A stretch of DNA of 29,282 nucleotides from positions 1 to 29,282 of the IMG/VR virus record IMGVR_UViG_3300033148_003642. One strand, written 5' to 3'. Within the stretch, counting starts at the first letter, position 1; each line of letters begins with the position of its first letter. Below are positions 1 to 6,200 of the stretch, piece after piece. Both the position numbers and the translations under genes were made by a program. The stretch comes from a virus. Below the pieces are notes generated by a model. That model ran no database searches and had not been told where the DNA came from. It saw nothing but the letters and a program-made list of their open reading frames with translations.

Positions 1-2
1 AT

Positions 3-134
3 AAGTTTATTATGGTTTATTGTGACCGATGTATGTTTGGGCATAAGGAAGGGTTGGATTTTGTTGAAAAAAACAAACCTATTATAAACAGTTATAATTC
101 CGAATATTGGAGGGCAAATGAACAAGCTGAGTGA
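3..134 (+). CDS. Small protein, possibly truncated by the window edge
   Basis: An open frame runs from the left edge to a TGA at 132-134. The first ATG in it is at 12, giving a product that begins MVYCDRCMFGHKEGLDF. No ribosome-binding site is visible before that ATG, so the true start may lie outside the window. The CDRC pair followed by a His suggests a small metal-binding protein, but one Cys pair is too little to name a fold. The gene overlaps the next one by 17 nt, like the rest of this cluster. Function unknown. Confidence 0.5.
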   Translation, partial: KFIMVYCDRCMFGHKEGLDFVEKNKPIINSYNSEYWRANEQAE

Positions 135-384
135 AAAGGTTACAAACATATTAACCGACTATAAACAAGGTGAACCTTGTATGACAACGGGTTTAAGAAT
201 AGAGGTTTATAACACCGAGGAGTGTGTCCAAGCAATCCTAACCGCTATGAGGGAGGTGTTGCCGGAGGAAAAAGAACTAGACTCAATAATGAAACATCAC
301 TTTGGGATTTTAGTTAATAGTATACCTAGGAAATTATGTGCCAAGGCGATAGTTGATTATTTAGAGGGAAGATGTACGAAATAG
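118..384 (+). CDS. Hypothetical protein, 88 aa
   Basis: The ATG at 118 follows a strong GGAGGG site at 109-114. The product is a soluble, mixed-charge protein with no membrane segment and no motif I recognise; four scattered Cys residues do not form a CxxC pair. Its last codons overlap the start of the next small gene: the same bases encode its C-terminal Cys-Thr-Lys-stop and the next gene's Met-Tyr-Glu-Ile. Cluster position suggests an early or accessory phage gene. Function unknown. Confidence 0.65.
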   Translation: MNKLSEKVTNILTDYKQGEPCMTTGLRIEVYNTEECVQAILTAMREVLPEEKELDSIMKHHFGILVNSIPRKLCAKAIVDYLEGRCTK

Positions 385-385
385 A
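372..385 (+). repeat. Direct repeat copy 1, gene-junction 14-mer
   Basis: ATGTACGAAATAGA occurs here and again at 694-707. Each copy spans a gene junction and is read in two frames: Cys-Thr-Lys-stop of the upstream gene and Met-Tyr-Glu-Ile of the downstream gene. The flanks are also similar. This fits an old duplication of a gene boundary. Confidence 0.7.
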
Positions 386-446
386 ATGTGAGAGAGATGA
401 AGGCTTCAACCATTGCCTCAAGGAAATAAAAGGGAGGATAGAGTGA
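372..446 (+). CDS. Tiny overlapping ORF, 24 aa (MYEIEC...)
   Basis: ATG at 372 follows GAGGGAAG and starts inside the end of the 88-aa gene. It ends at a TGA that overlaps the GTG start of the next gene (GTGA, 443-446). The product is acidic and begins MYEIECERDEGF. Its first four residues match those of the 27-aa ORF at 694 (MYEIDYEF). It may be a real micro-protein or mainly a translational coupler bridging its neighbours. No function can be assigned. Confidence 0.4.
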   Translation: MYEIECERDEGFNHCLKEIKGRIE

Positions 447-706
447 GTAAGAGTGAATACATAAATACAAAGATAGAGTTTATTACTGAGAGGAGGTGGG
501 TTATAGAAAGTTTTAAGACAGAACTTAAAAAATTAGTTAACGAACATTCGGTAGAAAACATCTGTGATATGCCTGATTTTCTATTAGCAGAAATGATTTG
601 TGATTTGATTGTTGCTATCGGGAGTAGTAGTAAAAGGAACCTTGATTGGCATGGTTGTAATTCGGTATGCCACCCAAAAACACAGGGGGAGGAATGTACG
701 AAATAG
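443..706 (+). CDS. Hypothetical phage protein with PDFLLAE motif, 87 aa
   Basis: The chosen start is GTG at 443, preceded at good spacing by GGGAGG and overlapping the previous stop; an in-frame ATG at 413 lacks a comparable site. The C-terminal half contains ENICDMPDFLLAEMICDL followed by a DWHG element. From memory, this resembles the recurring short phage protein with an 'EN.SNTPDF.LA.YL..CL' core and a WYG element, whose function is not known. The C-terminus ends Glu-Cys-Thr-Lys, like the 88-aa gene upstream, because both overlap a repeated 14-nt junction. Confidence 0.65.
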   Translation: MSKSEYINTKIEFITERRWVIESFKTELKKLVNEHSVENICDMPDFLLAEMICDLIVAIGSSSKRNLDWHGCNSVCHPKTQGEECTK

Positions 707-707
707 A
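694..707 (+). repeat. Direct repeat copy 2, gene-junction 14-mer
   Basis: Second copy of ATGTACGAAATAGA (first at 372-385), again joining the end of one gene to the start of the next in a different frame. Confidence 0.7.
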
Positions 708-777
708 TTATGAGTTCGAAGAATGGGTAGAGAGTGAAGGATTACAGTGGTTATATGATCAGTATAGCAGAGGTTGA
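694..777 (+). CDS. Tiny overlapping ORF, 27 aa (MYEIDY...)
   Basis: ATG at 694 directly follows GGGGGAGGA, a strong purine-rich site with short spacing, and overlaps the end of the previous gene. The product is acidic and aromatic-rich (MYEIDYEFEEWVESEG). The stop abuts the ATG of the next gene (TGAATG). Its N-terminus matches that of the 24-aa ORF at 372. It could be a micro-protein or a coupling ORF. Function unknown. Confidence 0.4.
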   Translation: MYEIDYEFEEWVESEGLQWLYDQYSRG

Positions 778-909
778 ATGACATTTCACGAATGGTTAAA
801 TTATATTGATGTTGTGGTTACACCGCCCTATACCTGGGTGGTTGCGGTCGTGGCTGCCCTTATTTGCGGGGCTATATATTGGGGGTATATATGCTTAAAC
901 AAATCCTAG
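778..909 (+). CDS. Small single-span membrane protein, 43 aa
   Basis: The ATG at 778 immediately follows the previous stop (TGAATG). A short polar N-terminus (about residues 1-17) is followed by one hydrophobic segment at about 19-39 (WVVAVVAALICGAIYWG) and a short tail. Phage genes of this size and shape include holin-like and superinfection-exclusion proteins, but nothing here decides between them. The next gene starts inside its 3' end. Confidence 0.5.
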   Translation: MTFHEWLNYIDVVVTPPYTWVVAVVAALICGAIYWGYICLNKS

Positions 910-1010
910 CATCCTTAGCAACCGCAGTAATGATTGTCTTGTTTCCTTTGGCTATGGTTTTTGTCGCGAGTGATATTATAGTTAAGCTCTTGTGGGGCGA
1001 GGAATTGTAA
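891..1010 (+). CDS. Small membrane protein, 39 aa
   Basis: ATG at 891 overlaps the end of the previous ORF in another frame. The preceding GGGGGT at 881-886 can act as a weak ribosome-binding site. A hydrophobic stretch covers about residues 5-31 (ILASLATAVMIVLFPLAMVF), followed by a short tail ending GEEL. The stop overlaps the next start (TAATG). It looks like a one-span inner-membrane peptide of unknown role, one of three in a row. Confidence 0.5.
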   Translation: MLKQILASLATAVMIVLFPLAMVFVASDIIVKLLWGEEL

Positions 1011-1162
1011 TGGACACAATCAGAAACTCTATAGCCTGGCATTTGACAAACAATACATTCACCACGATTGCTATCTTTGGAATAGGCCTATTCATGGTGG
1101 TATCGTTTATAGTAATATTGGTATTAATGATAGGGATTTTTATACAAACGAGGAAAAAATGA
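1010..1162 (+). CDS. Small membrane protein, 50 aa
   Basis: ATG at 1010 overlaps the previous stop and is preceded by GAGGAA. A polar N-terminus of about 18 residues precedes a long hydrophobic helix at about 19-45 and a basic end (TRKK), which predicts N-out/C-in topology by the positive-inside rule. The next gene overlaps it by ATGA. Holin-like by size and shape only; no family recognised. Confidence 0.5.
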   Translation: MDTIRNSIAWHLTNNTFTTIAIFGIGLFMVVSFIVILVLMIGIFIQTRKK

Positions 1163-1332
1163 GTTGTTATATAAATATGAAACCCTTGGAAGATAGAGTG
1201 GGTTGTAAACAGTTTATACCAAGTGGAGCGTTTGACCCTAAAGGCAGAGAGTATTGTGCGCTATGTGGGAAGCCGAAGGGGAAAGAGCTGGATTGGTCAA
1301 AGGAACAGTCTAAACATAAGAAGGAGGTCTGA
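1159..1332 (+). CDS. Small zinc-binding-like protein, 57 aa
   Basis: Starts in an ATGA overlap with the membrane-protein gene and ends in a TGATG overlap with the next. Cys residues occur at 3, 16, 33 and 36; the last two form CALCGK, a zinc-knuckle-like pair. The C-terminus is Lys-rich (KHKKEV), and its codons carry the AAGGAGG ribosome-binding site of the following gene. Possibly a small metal-binding protein; the role is unknown. Confidence 0.55.
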   Translation: MSCYINMKPLEDRVGCKQFIPSGAFDPKGREYCALCGKPKGKELDWSKEQSKHKKEV

Positions 1333-1610
1333 TGCAACCATGGGCTGAATATATTACATGGCTATATATCACTGGGGCAGTGCTTTCAACTATTGGCGTA
1401 ATGACTAAGAAGGCATGGCCAGTGGTGGTAATATTGTTAATCTTGAATTGGATACTTCTTAGTCACGGCATACAGGTCAGTAAACGATATGACAGGTTGG
1501 TCGAATCATACGCTCATGAGATCAAGGATGCAAAGGACAGGATTGAGCTTAGTGAGCATAACATAGTAGCCATGAAGAAAGATATAAGAATTATCATATA
1601 TGGATACTGA
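1332..1610 (+). CDS. Membrane protein with two spans and a coiled-coil tail, 92 aa
   Basis: ATG at 1332 follows AAGGAGG. Two hydrophobic segments, about residues 8-24 and 29-47, are followed by a charged helical tail at about 50-85 (YDRLVESYAHEIKDAKDRIELSE) with heptad-like spacing. The shape suits a holin, a small membrane chaperone or a spanin-like protein, but no family is recognised. It is the last of the overlapping plus-strand chain; a 166-nt leader region separates it from the nuclease gene. Confidence 0.6.
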   Translation: MQPWAEYITWLYITGAVLSTIGVMTKKAWPVVVILLILNWILLSHGIQVSKRYDRLVESYAHEIKDAKDRIELSEHNIVAMKKDIRIIIYGY

Positions 1611-1630
1611 GGTTTGGTGGTAAAGAAAAC

Positions 1631-1658
1631 TTGACAAAATAGCACCAGTAGTTATGCT
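1631..1658 (+). promoter_or_regulatory. Sigma70-like promoter candidate upstream of the HNH-type gene
   Basis: A perfect TTGACA at 1631-1636 is followed after 16 nt by TATGCT at 1653-1658. A second -10-like hexamer, TAGAAT (1658-1663), carries an extended-10 TG but would need a 21-nt spacer. Transcription would start near 1665 and produce a leader of about 110 nt before the nuclease gene. Confidence 0.5.
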
Positions 1659-1688
1659 AGAATTAGCTAAAGAAGGTGCGATTTTTTT
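1642..1688 (+). terminator. Terminator-like hairpin ending the small-gene chain
   Basis: GCACC (1642-1646) can pair with GGTGC (1675-1679). Inside, TAGTTA (1649-1654) pairs with TAGCTA (1664-1669) with one G-U. A run of seven T (1682-1688) follows. This fits an intrinsic terminator for readthrough from the upstream genes. It overlaps the promoter candidate, so only transcripts started upstream would contain the whole hairpin. Confidence 0.45.
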
Positions 1689-1740
1689 ATGTAAACTCAG
1701 GCCAGTTATTAGGTGGAAGATATATCGTATCTTCTTTAGC
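1666..1740 (+). promoter_or_regulatory. Possible antiterminator pairing
   Basis: GCTAAAGAAG (1666-1675) is the exact reverse complement of CTTCTTTAGC (1731-1740). This pairing would take part of the innermost arm of the 1701-1761 hairpin, and its 5' arm also overlaps the 3' side of the first terminator. The three structures are therefore mutually exclusive, as in a transcription attenuator. Seen by eye only; no folding energy was computed. Confidence 0.35.
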
Positions 1741-1761
1741 ACACCGAAAGCTGGCTTTTTT
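1701..1761 (+). terminator. Nested terminator/attenuator hairpin in the HNH-gene leader
   Basis: Three nested perfect arms: GCCAG (1701-1705) with CTGGC (1751-1755), GGTG (1712-1715) with CACC (1742-1745), and GAAGATA (1716-1722) with TATCTTC (1728-1734). They are followed by six T (1756-1761). It lies just upstream of the GGAGG at 1767 and start at 1777, so it would stop transcription before the gene unless disrupted. Confidence 0.5.
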
Positions 1762-1776
1762 AATTTGGAGGATTAC

Positions 1777-2316
1777 ATGAAAACTAAAGCGTGTTCTGGG
1801 TATGGTGTAATTAAAAATCTTACCGATTTTCATAAAAATACTGCTAGAAAAGATGGTTTTCAATATTGTTGTAAAATTTGTCGGCAATTATATGACCAAA
1901 ATATTAAAATTAAATTCAACGAGTTGCATTCCGTATGGTTAAATTTAAAAAACAGATGTAATAGTAAAACCCATCCTGAATACAAATATTGGGGTGGAAG
2001 GGGCATCACCGTATGTAAAGAATGGCAAAAGTTTTTACCTTTTTATAATTGGGCGATAACTCATGGTGTCAAAAAAGGTTTGCAGATAGACCGCAGAAAT
2101 AATGACGGCAACTATACACCAGGGAATTGTCGATTCGTTACTTGTGCAGAAAATTCTAGGAATAGCAGAGCAACAAAACTAACAGTCGAAAAAGCAAAAG
2201 AAATTAGAAAAGAATTGTCAAACGGTGTTCTTCAAAAGACACTCGCTCAAAAATATTCTGTCAGTTCAGCACAAATTTCAATGATTAAAACAGGACAACA
2301 CTGGATAGGGGTTTAG
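1777..2316 (+). CDS. Putative HNH-type (homing) endonuclease with HTH, 179 aa
   Basis: The start chosen is ATG 1777, which has GGAGG at 1767-1771; an in-frame ATG at 1654 would read through the terminator-like leader and has no such site. Three parts are visible. Residues 1-41 form a Cys-poor version of a zinc finger, with CKIC at 32-35. Residues about 50-131 carry the core seen in a common phage nuclease family: WLNLKNRC, YWGGRGITVC, GLQIDRRNNDGNYTPGNCRF, then NSR. Residues about 134-179 form a helix-turn-helix (KLTVEKAKEIR...LAQKYSVSSAQISMI). Family membership is from memory of the WGGRGI...IDR.DN.G.Y.P.NCR pattern. It is the only long plus-strand gene, has its own promoter-like leader, and converges with the late operon, which suits a mobile moron gene. 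The first zinc-finger Cys pair is broken (CSGYG rather than CxxCG). Confidence 0.7.
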   Translation: MKTKACSGYGVIKNLTDFHKNTARKDGFQYCCKICRQLYDQNIKIKFNELHSVWLNLKNRCNSKTHPEYKYWGGRGITVCKEWQKFLPFYNWAITHGVKKGLQIDRRNNDGNYTPGNCRFVTCAENSRNSRATKLTVEKAKEIRKELSNGVLQKTLAQKYSVSSAQISMIKTGQHWIGV

Positions 2317-2320
2317 CCGC

Positions 2321-2524
2321 TCACTGGTCGAACTCAATATCAGGCATCTTCATCATCGGTTCACCAGTCCCCTTAGTGCCATCCGGGAACTCACCACTTC
2401 CGATACCACGTATCTTTATAAACTCACTCGCTACAAGATCACCATTAACAACTTTTCCTTTAGTTATGATGGTCGTGCAAGAAATAAAAGATAAACCCAA
2501 AACTGCTAAAATAAATAGTTTCAT
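2321..2524 (-). CDS. Small lipoprotein, 67 aa
   Basis: The start at 2524 follows AGGAGG. The N-terminus has Lys2, a hydrophobic core and a lipobox FISC with Cys16, followed by Thr-Thr; with no Asp at +2, outer-membrane sorting would be expected by enterobacterial rules. The mature part is only about 52 residues, Gly-rich in the middle, and not proline-rich as classic Rz1 spanins are. It is the last gene of the minus-strand unit, beside a putative cell-wall hydrolase. It could be an outer-membrane spanin partner or a receptor-blocking exclusion lipoprotein; the sequence does not decide. Confidence 0.6.
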   Translation of the reverse strand: MKLFILAVLGLSFISCTTIITKGKVVNGDLVASEFIKIRGIGSGEFPDGTKGTGEPMMKMPDIEFDQ

Positions 2525-2536
2525 GCGAGCCTCCTC

Positions 2537-3055
2537 TTACTCAATAATTCCTTCGAACGCACATTCAAACTCTTTTTGATTCAGAAAATCTGCTGGCATA
2601 ATATCACTTGGTTTTCGTCCTTCTAACGCTTTTGGGAATACTTTTTGAAGGCTTTGGCTAACCCCCTCAGAACAAAAGTAATATCTATTATTTTGTTTTA
2701 TCCACCTAACCAAAAATCTCAAGACCCCTAAAAAATCATAGCCTAGATTATTTAATGTCGCGCTAAAGTAAGCTACCTTGTATCTCTTACTTTTGTTATA
2801 GACAGAGTTTTTATAAACCATTATCTTAACATACCTGTCTTTATGAGTTTTTGTTATATCGATTAACCTAGCCCGGGGAGGGGCTATTTGGATGCTATGT
2901 TTTTCTCCCCCCGATATCTCTACGTGGGTGAAGTCAGCGTGTTCAGATAGAAAGCCAGCTTTTAACTGCATATCCCTTATTCTGTTTGCTACCCAGCTAC
3001 CGTCTGTTCTGTATGCTAGGATGTAACCCATTTTGCATATTTTAAGGTCTACCAT
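2537..3055 (-). CDS. Permuted papain-fold (NlpC/P60, YiiX/YebB-like) hydrolase, 172 aa
   Basis: The start at 3055 follows GGGAG at good spacing. The N-terminal part (GYILAYRTDGSWVANRIR, then THVEI with His44) and the later YYFCSEGVSQSL (Cys128) give a His-before-Cys order. That order, with 'FCSE' at the start of a helix, is typical of circularly permuted NlpC/P60-like papain folds such as YiiX and YebB, which act as amidases or peptidases. No signal peptide is seen. Position next to a lipoprotein at the end of the late operon suggests a role in cell-wall cleavage during lysis or entry, but related folds also act on other amide bonds. The catalytic assignment comes from pattern recognition. 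Confidence 0.6.
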   Translation of the reverse strand: MVDLKICKMGYILAYRTDGSWVANRIRDMQLKAGFLSEHADFTHVEISGGEKHSIQIAPPRARLIDITKTHKDRYVKIMVYKNSVYNKSKRYKVAYFSATLNNLGYDFLGVLRFLVRWIKQNNRYYFCSEGVSQSLQKVFPKALEGRKPSDIMPADFLNQKEFECAFEGIIE

Positions 3056-3201
3056 TTCTTACTCCCAATCTCATTTTTAATATAGTACCGAGCATACGCC
3101 TTAGCCGCGATTAATAGCCACCCTCCAACATCGCGCCAAAAACTACCTGTAGGCTGAGGTTTTTCTTCAAGGAACTCTTTTACTGCTTTTTCATCTGACA
3201 T
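3049..3201 (-). CDS. Small protein with hydrophobic segment, 50 aa
   Basis: ATG at 3201 is preceded by AAGGAGG. The product is acidic over residues 1-14, then has a short hydrophobic/aromatic stretch (GGWLLIAAKAYARYY, about 26-40) and a basic end. The gene fills the space between the large ejection-type gene and the hydrolase and overlaps the hydrolase start by 7 nt. A weak membrane-association signal is present. The function is unknown; a holin would normally be more hydrophobic. Confidence 0.6.
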   Translation of the reverse strand: MSDEKAVKEFLEEKPQPTGSFWRDVGGWLLIAAKAYARYYIKNEIGSKKW

Positions 3202-3210
3202 TAGGCCTCC

Positions 3211-6200
3211 TTATCTAAAGCTTAGCTTATTACGCCTTAGTGTTTTCCTTCTTAGTCTACTTCTGCCTTGGAACTTGCTCTTGGGTTTCTTCTCTTTCTT
3301 CTCACCTAATGCGTATTTAGAAAATACCAGTCTGCGTATGTCTTTGCTCCGGCCACTTGCTAAGTCCATTATCCCGTCAAAGGTCGTGAATAATTGATCC
3401 GGTATCCTTCCTGTAAATGTACCTAAAGCGCGGGTGAAATTCTTAATCTTTGACTTCGTAGATTTAGCTCTAGCGCCTCTGGCTCCGCTCTCGAACCCTC
3501 TCAATCCCGGGGGGGCTTTGAAGCCGAAAGGTTTTGCTATCGCACTAGCTAAATCCCTTATGAGGAACAAACCTCCGAAGGCGTAAGAGATAGCCTCTGC
3601 CGGAAACTTCTTAACAAAATTCTTTGTAAATTTCTTTTTATCAAACACATTGAACCCTGACCTCGCCATAGTGGAATAGATAACAGGCGCGACTAATATC
3701 CAAAACCATGCAGAGGTAAAGTCTCTGACCTTCCTTAGAGGGTGTTCTTTACCAAACTTTAATCTATCAAAAGTAGATGCTTGCTGGTTATATAACTGGG
3801 AAAAGAATGTATAAAAGGCAGTGAATAGTTTTTGGAATGGTCTGCCTCGCGATATTTGTGCTAAGTCCTTGACACTACCTTGAGGTTGGGTCAGTCTTAC
3901 GATCTTATCTGCATACCTCACCGCCTCTATATGACTATTGGTTTGGCCTAGTTTTAAATGATATGCACCTAACCATGACGGCATAGTGGTCAGAAAATCA
4001 ACTCCTTTAATCATAGCGAATAGAACCTCATCTGCCCCGGGTAAATCTTTTATCATCTTCTGCACACCACGGGAGTTAATCCTATCTTTGATTTCCCGGT
4101 CAAAAGTTTTAGCCCTGAATTTCATTTGGGATGAGTTTTCAAATACAAATCTTGTAGCCGCGTTAGGATTGCGCCAAAATTCCACTAACCCCTGCATGGA
4201 AGGTACTAAGCCTATCTCCTTAATAGTCAATGTAAATGAACCGGCTTGTAATAGTGATACGGAGAATTTAAGGCCTAATATAGCAGCGGTGCTGTTACGT
4301 CTCAAATGGTCAACCCACTTTTCAACCGTAGTAACCCCAGGGGTCCGGGGATCCGCTACTGTTTTAAGCCAGGGTGGAAATTGTTTTGTTATCGCCTCGC
4401 CCATAGCGTTGTCTATAGCATTCTTTATTCTTGGGCTGGCTATTAGTTTCTGTACGTCTCTTATAGCTAAGGCATGAGTGTTGTAATGGATAACAGAGTC
4501 TAAGTGTCGCATAATAGAGGTGAACCCTCTTAGCTCTATCGCATCGCGTCCTCCAACTCTTGACTTAGTAAACCCTTTCTCTACAGAGGTTCTTTGGAAT
4601 ACCTCTTGGAATAAATCCTTTTCAGCTTCTCTGAACTGAGCCATCTTGCTAAGTTCTTTGTCTGTAATGATAGGGAAATATCTACCGGCTACCTTTTGGA
4701 CTCTTAACCCTGTTAGCTTAAGGGTGGTGTTTACTGTATCGTCAAAAAGGCTATCGAATAAGTCAAATATCCCATCAGCAAATGTTTTAACCTCTGGGTA
4801 GTCTTTAGCTAGTTTAGAATTTATGGTATCTATCTGCGCTTCGGTGAGATTGTTGCCTCTTATAAGCCTCTCAAGGTTGCCGGAGTTCTGACTGTTAAGG
4901 TATACGGTCATCATTTCCTCTATAGTCATTTGAGTCTTAACCCCGGGGACAGATATCTTAGTATTTATAACTTTATTCATGTTCAAAGGTTGAACTAAGT
5001 TACGTAATTTGGTATAGACCTCTTCTGTTTTTGACAGTTCAGCGCTCCCGGCATCTTGTATCGGTTGGGTTATGTTATCTTGGACTGGGCCGGAGCCAAA
5101 CCCATCTAATGTCCTAGCTATGAACTCTGTCTTTCTATGAAAGCCGAAAAACTTAGACACAGCATCGTCTATCCTACCAAAGAAATCCTTTTTTCTAGCA
5201 GACGGCGGGGCAAATTCCTCTCCTAATTCTTCAACAACTTTGTTTGGCCTTAATTCTCTTATCCTCGTTACGATATCATTCTCTACCACTTTGAAATCTC
5301 TTAGTTGTTTGCTTGCTATAAGTTTCTTCTTCAACGCGCCTATATGCACTATCTGGGCAATGGTGTCCTTTATGGCTTCTAATTGGTCTACGTTTAAGTT
5401 ATTAAGGGTTATCTGGTCTATGGCTTCTAAACGGTCTGTGGGTATCGGGATCAGTTCACCCTCCGCCTTTAACCTTTCAACAAAGTCTCTCATGCTCTGC
5501 CTACGAGCTATAGTTTTGGGGGCGCGAAAATGCAGGTCAAACTTGCTCATTATAGCGTCTACTTGGTCTTTGAAGTCCGGGGGGATGTCGCGCTTGGATA
5601 GGCTGTTTATTGTTTTAACAAGGTCATTTACTTTTCGTTTTAATGCCTCTGCTGTTCTGACTTCTCTTTTTCCTACCTTCTCCCCTAGCTTAGACGCTCT
5701 CTGCTCTGCCTGTAGTTTAAATTTAAGAAGTTTGGCCTCGTTAGTTACTATGGTTTCAATAGTTTTAGTAAATCCTGTGGCCTCATGGATAGTAGGTTTT
5801 ACCTTGCCTAGAGATAAAACAGAAGGTTTTATAATAGGGGCTTTTGGTTTTATAACAGCCGGAGGTTTAATTGCTCTCTCTACTCCGGGGGAAACCTCAT
5901 CAGCAAAAGATAAAGAGGTAGCATCACTTTGTATTGAATCTAGCAAAGCTACAGAAGGGAACTCATCCCCGGAAAGGATTATATCTCCGCTTTCTATAAG
6001 TTGATTGGCTAAGTCCTCAAACTTTTGGCCACCTTTTTTAAGCAAACCCTTAGCTCCGAACTCTGCAATATCTTGCTTAGAAACCCCGGCTGCTTGTAGA
6101 CTTGTTGGGTCTATACCACCTGCCTTGCGGATTATAGAACGAATTGATTTTGGTTGGCGGATGATTGGTTTTGCAGGAGTTTTAAGTTTCCCACCTTCAA

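Noticed and set aside
1654-1776. Longer N-terminus for the HNH-type protein starting at 1654
   Set aside because: The extra residues read through both terminator-like hairpins, have no good ribosome-binding site and do not look like a domain; the start at 1777 has GGAGG.
1611-2320. Group I intron around the nuclease gene
   Set aside because: No split host gene and no recognisable P, Q, R, S core was seen; the leader hairpins explain the structure better.
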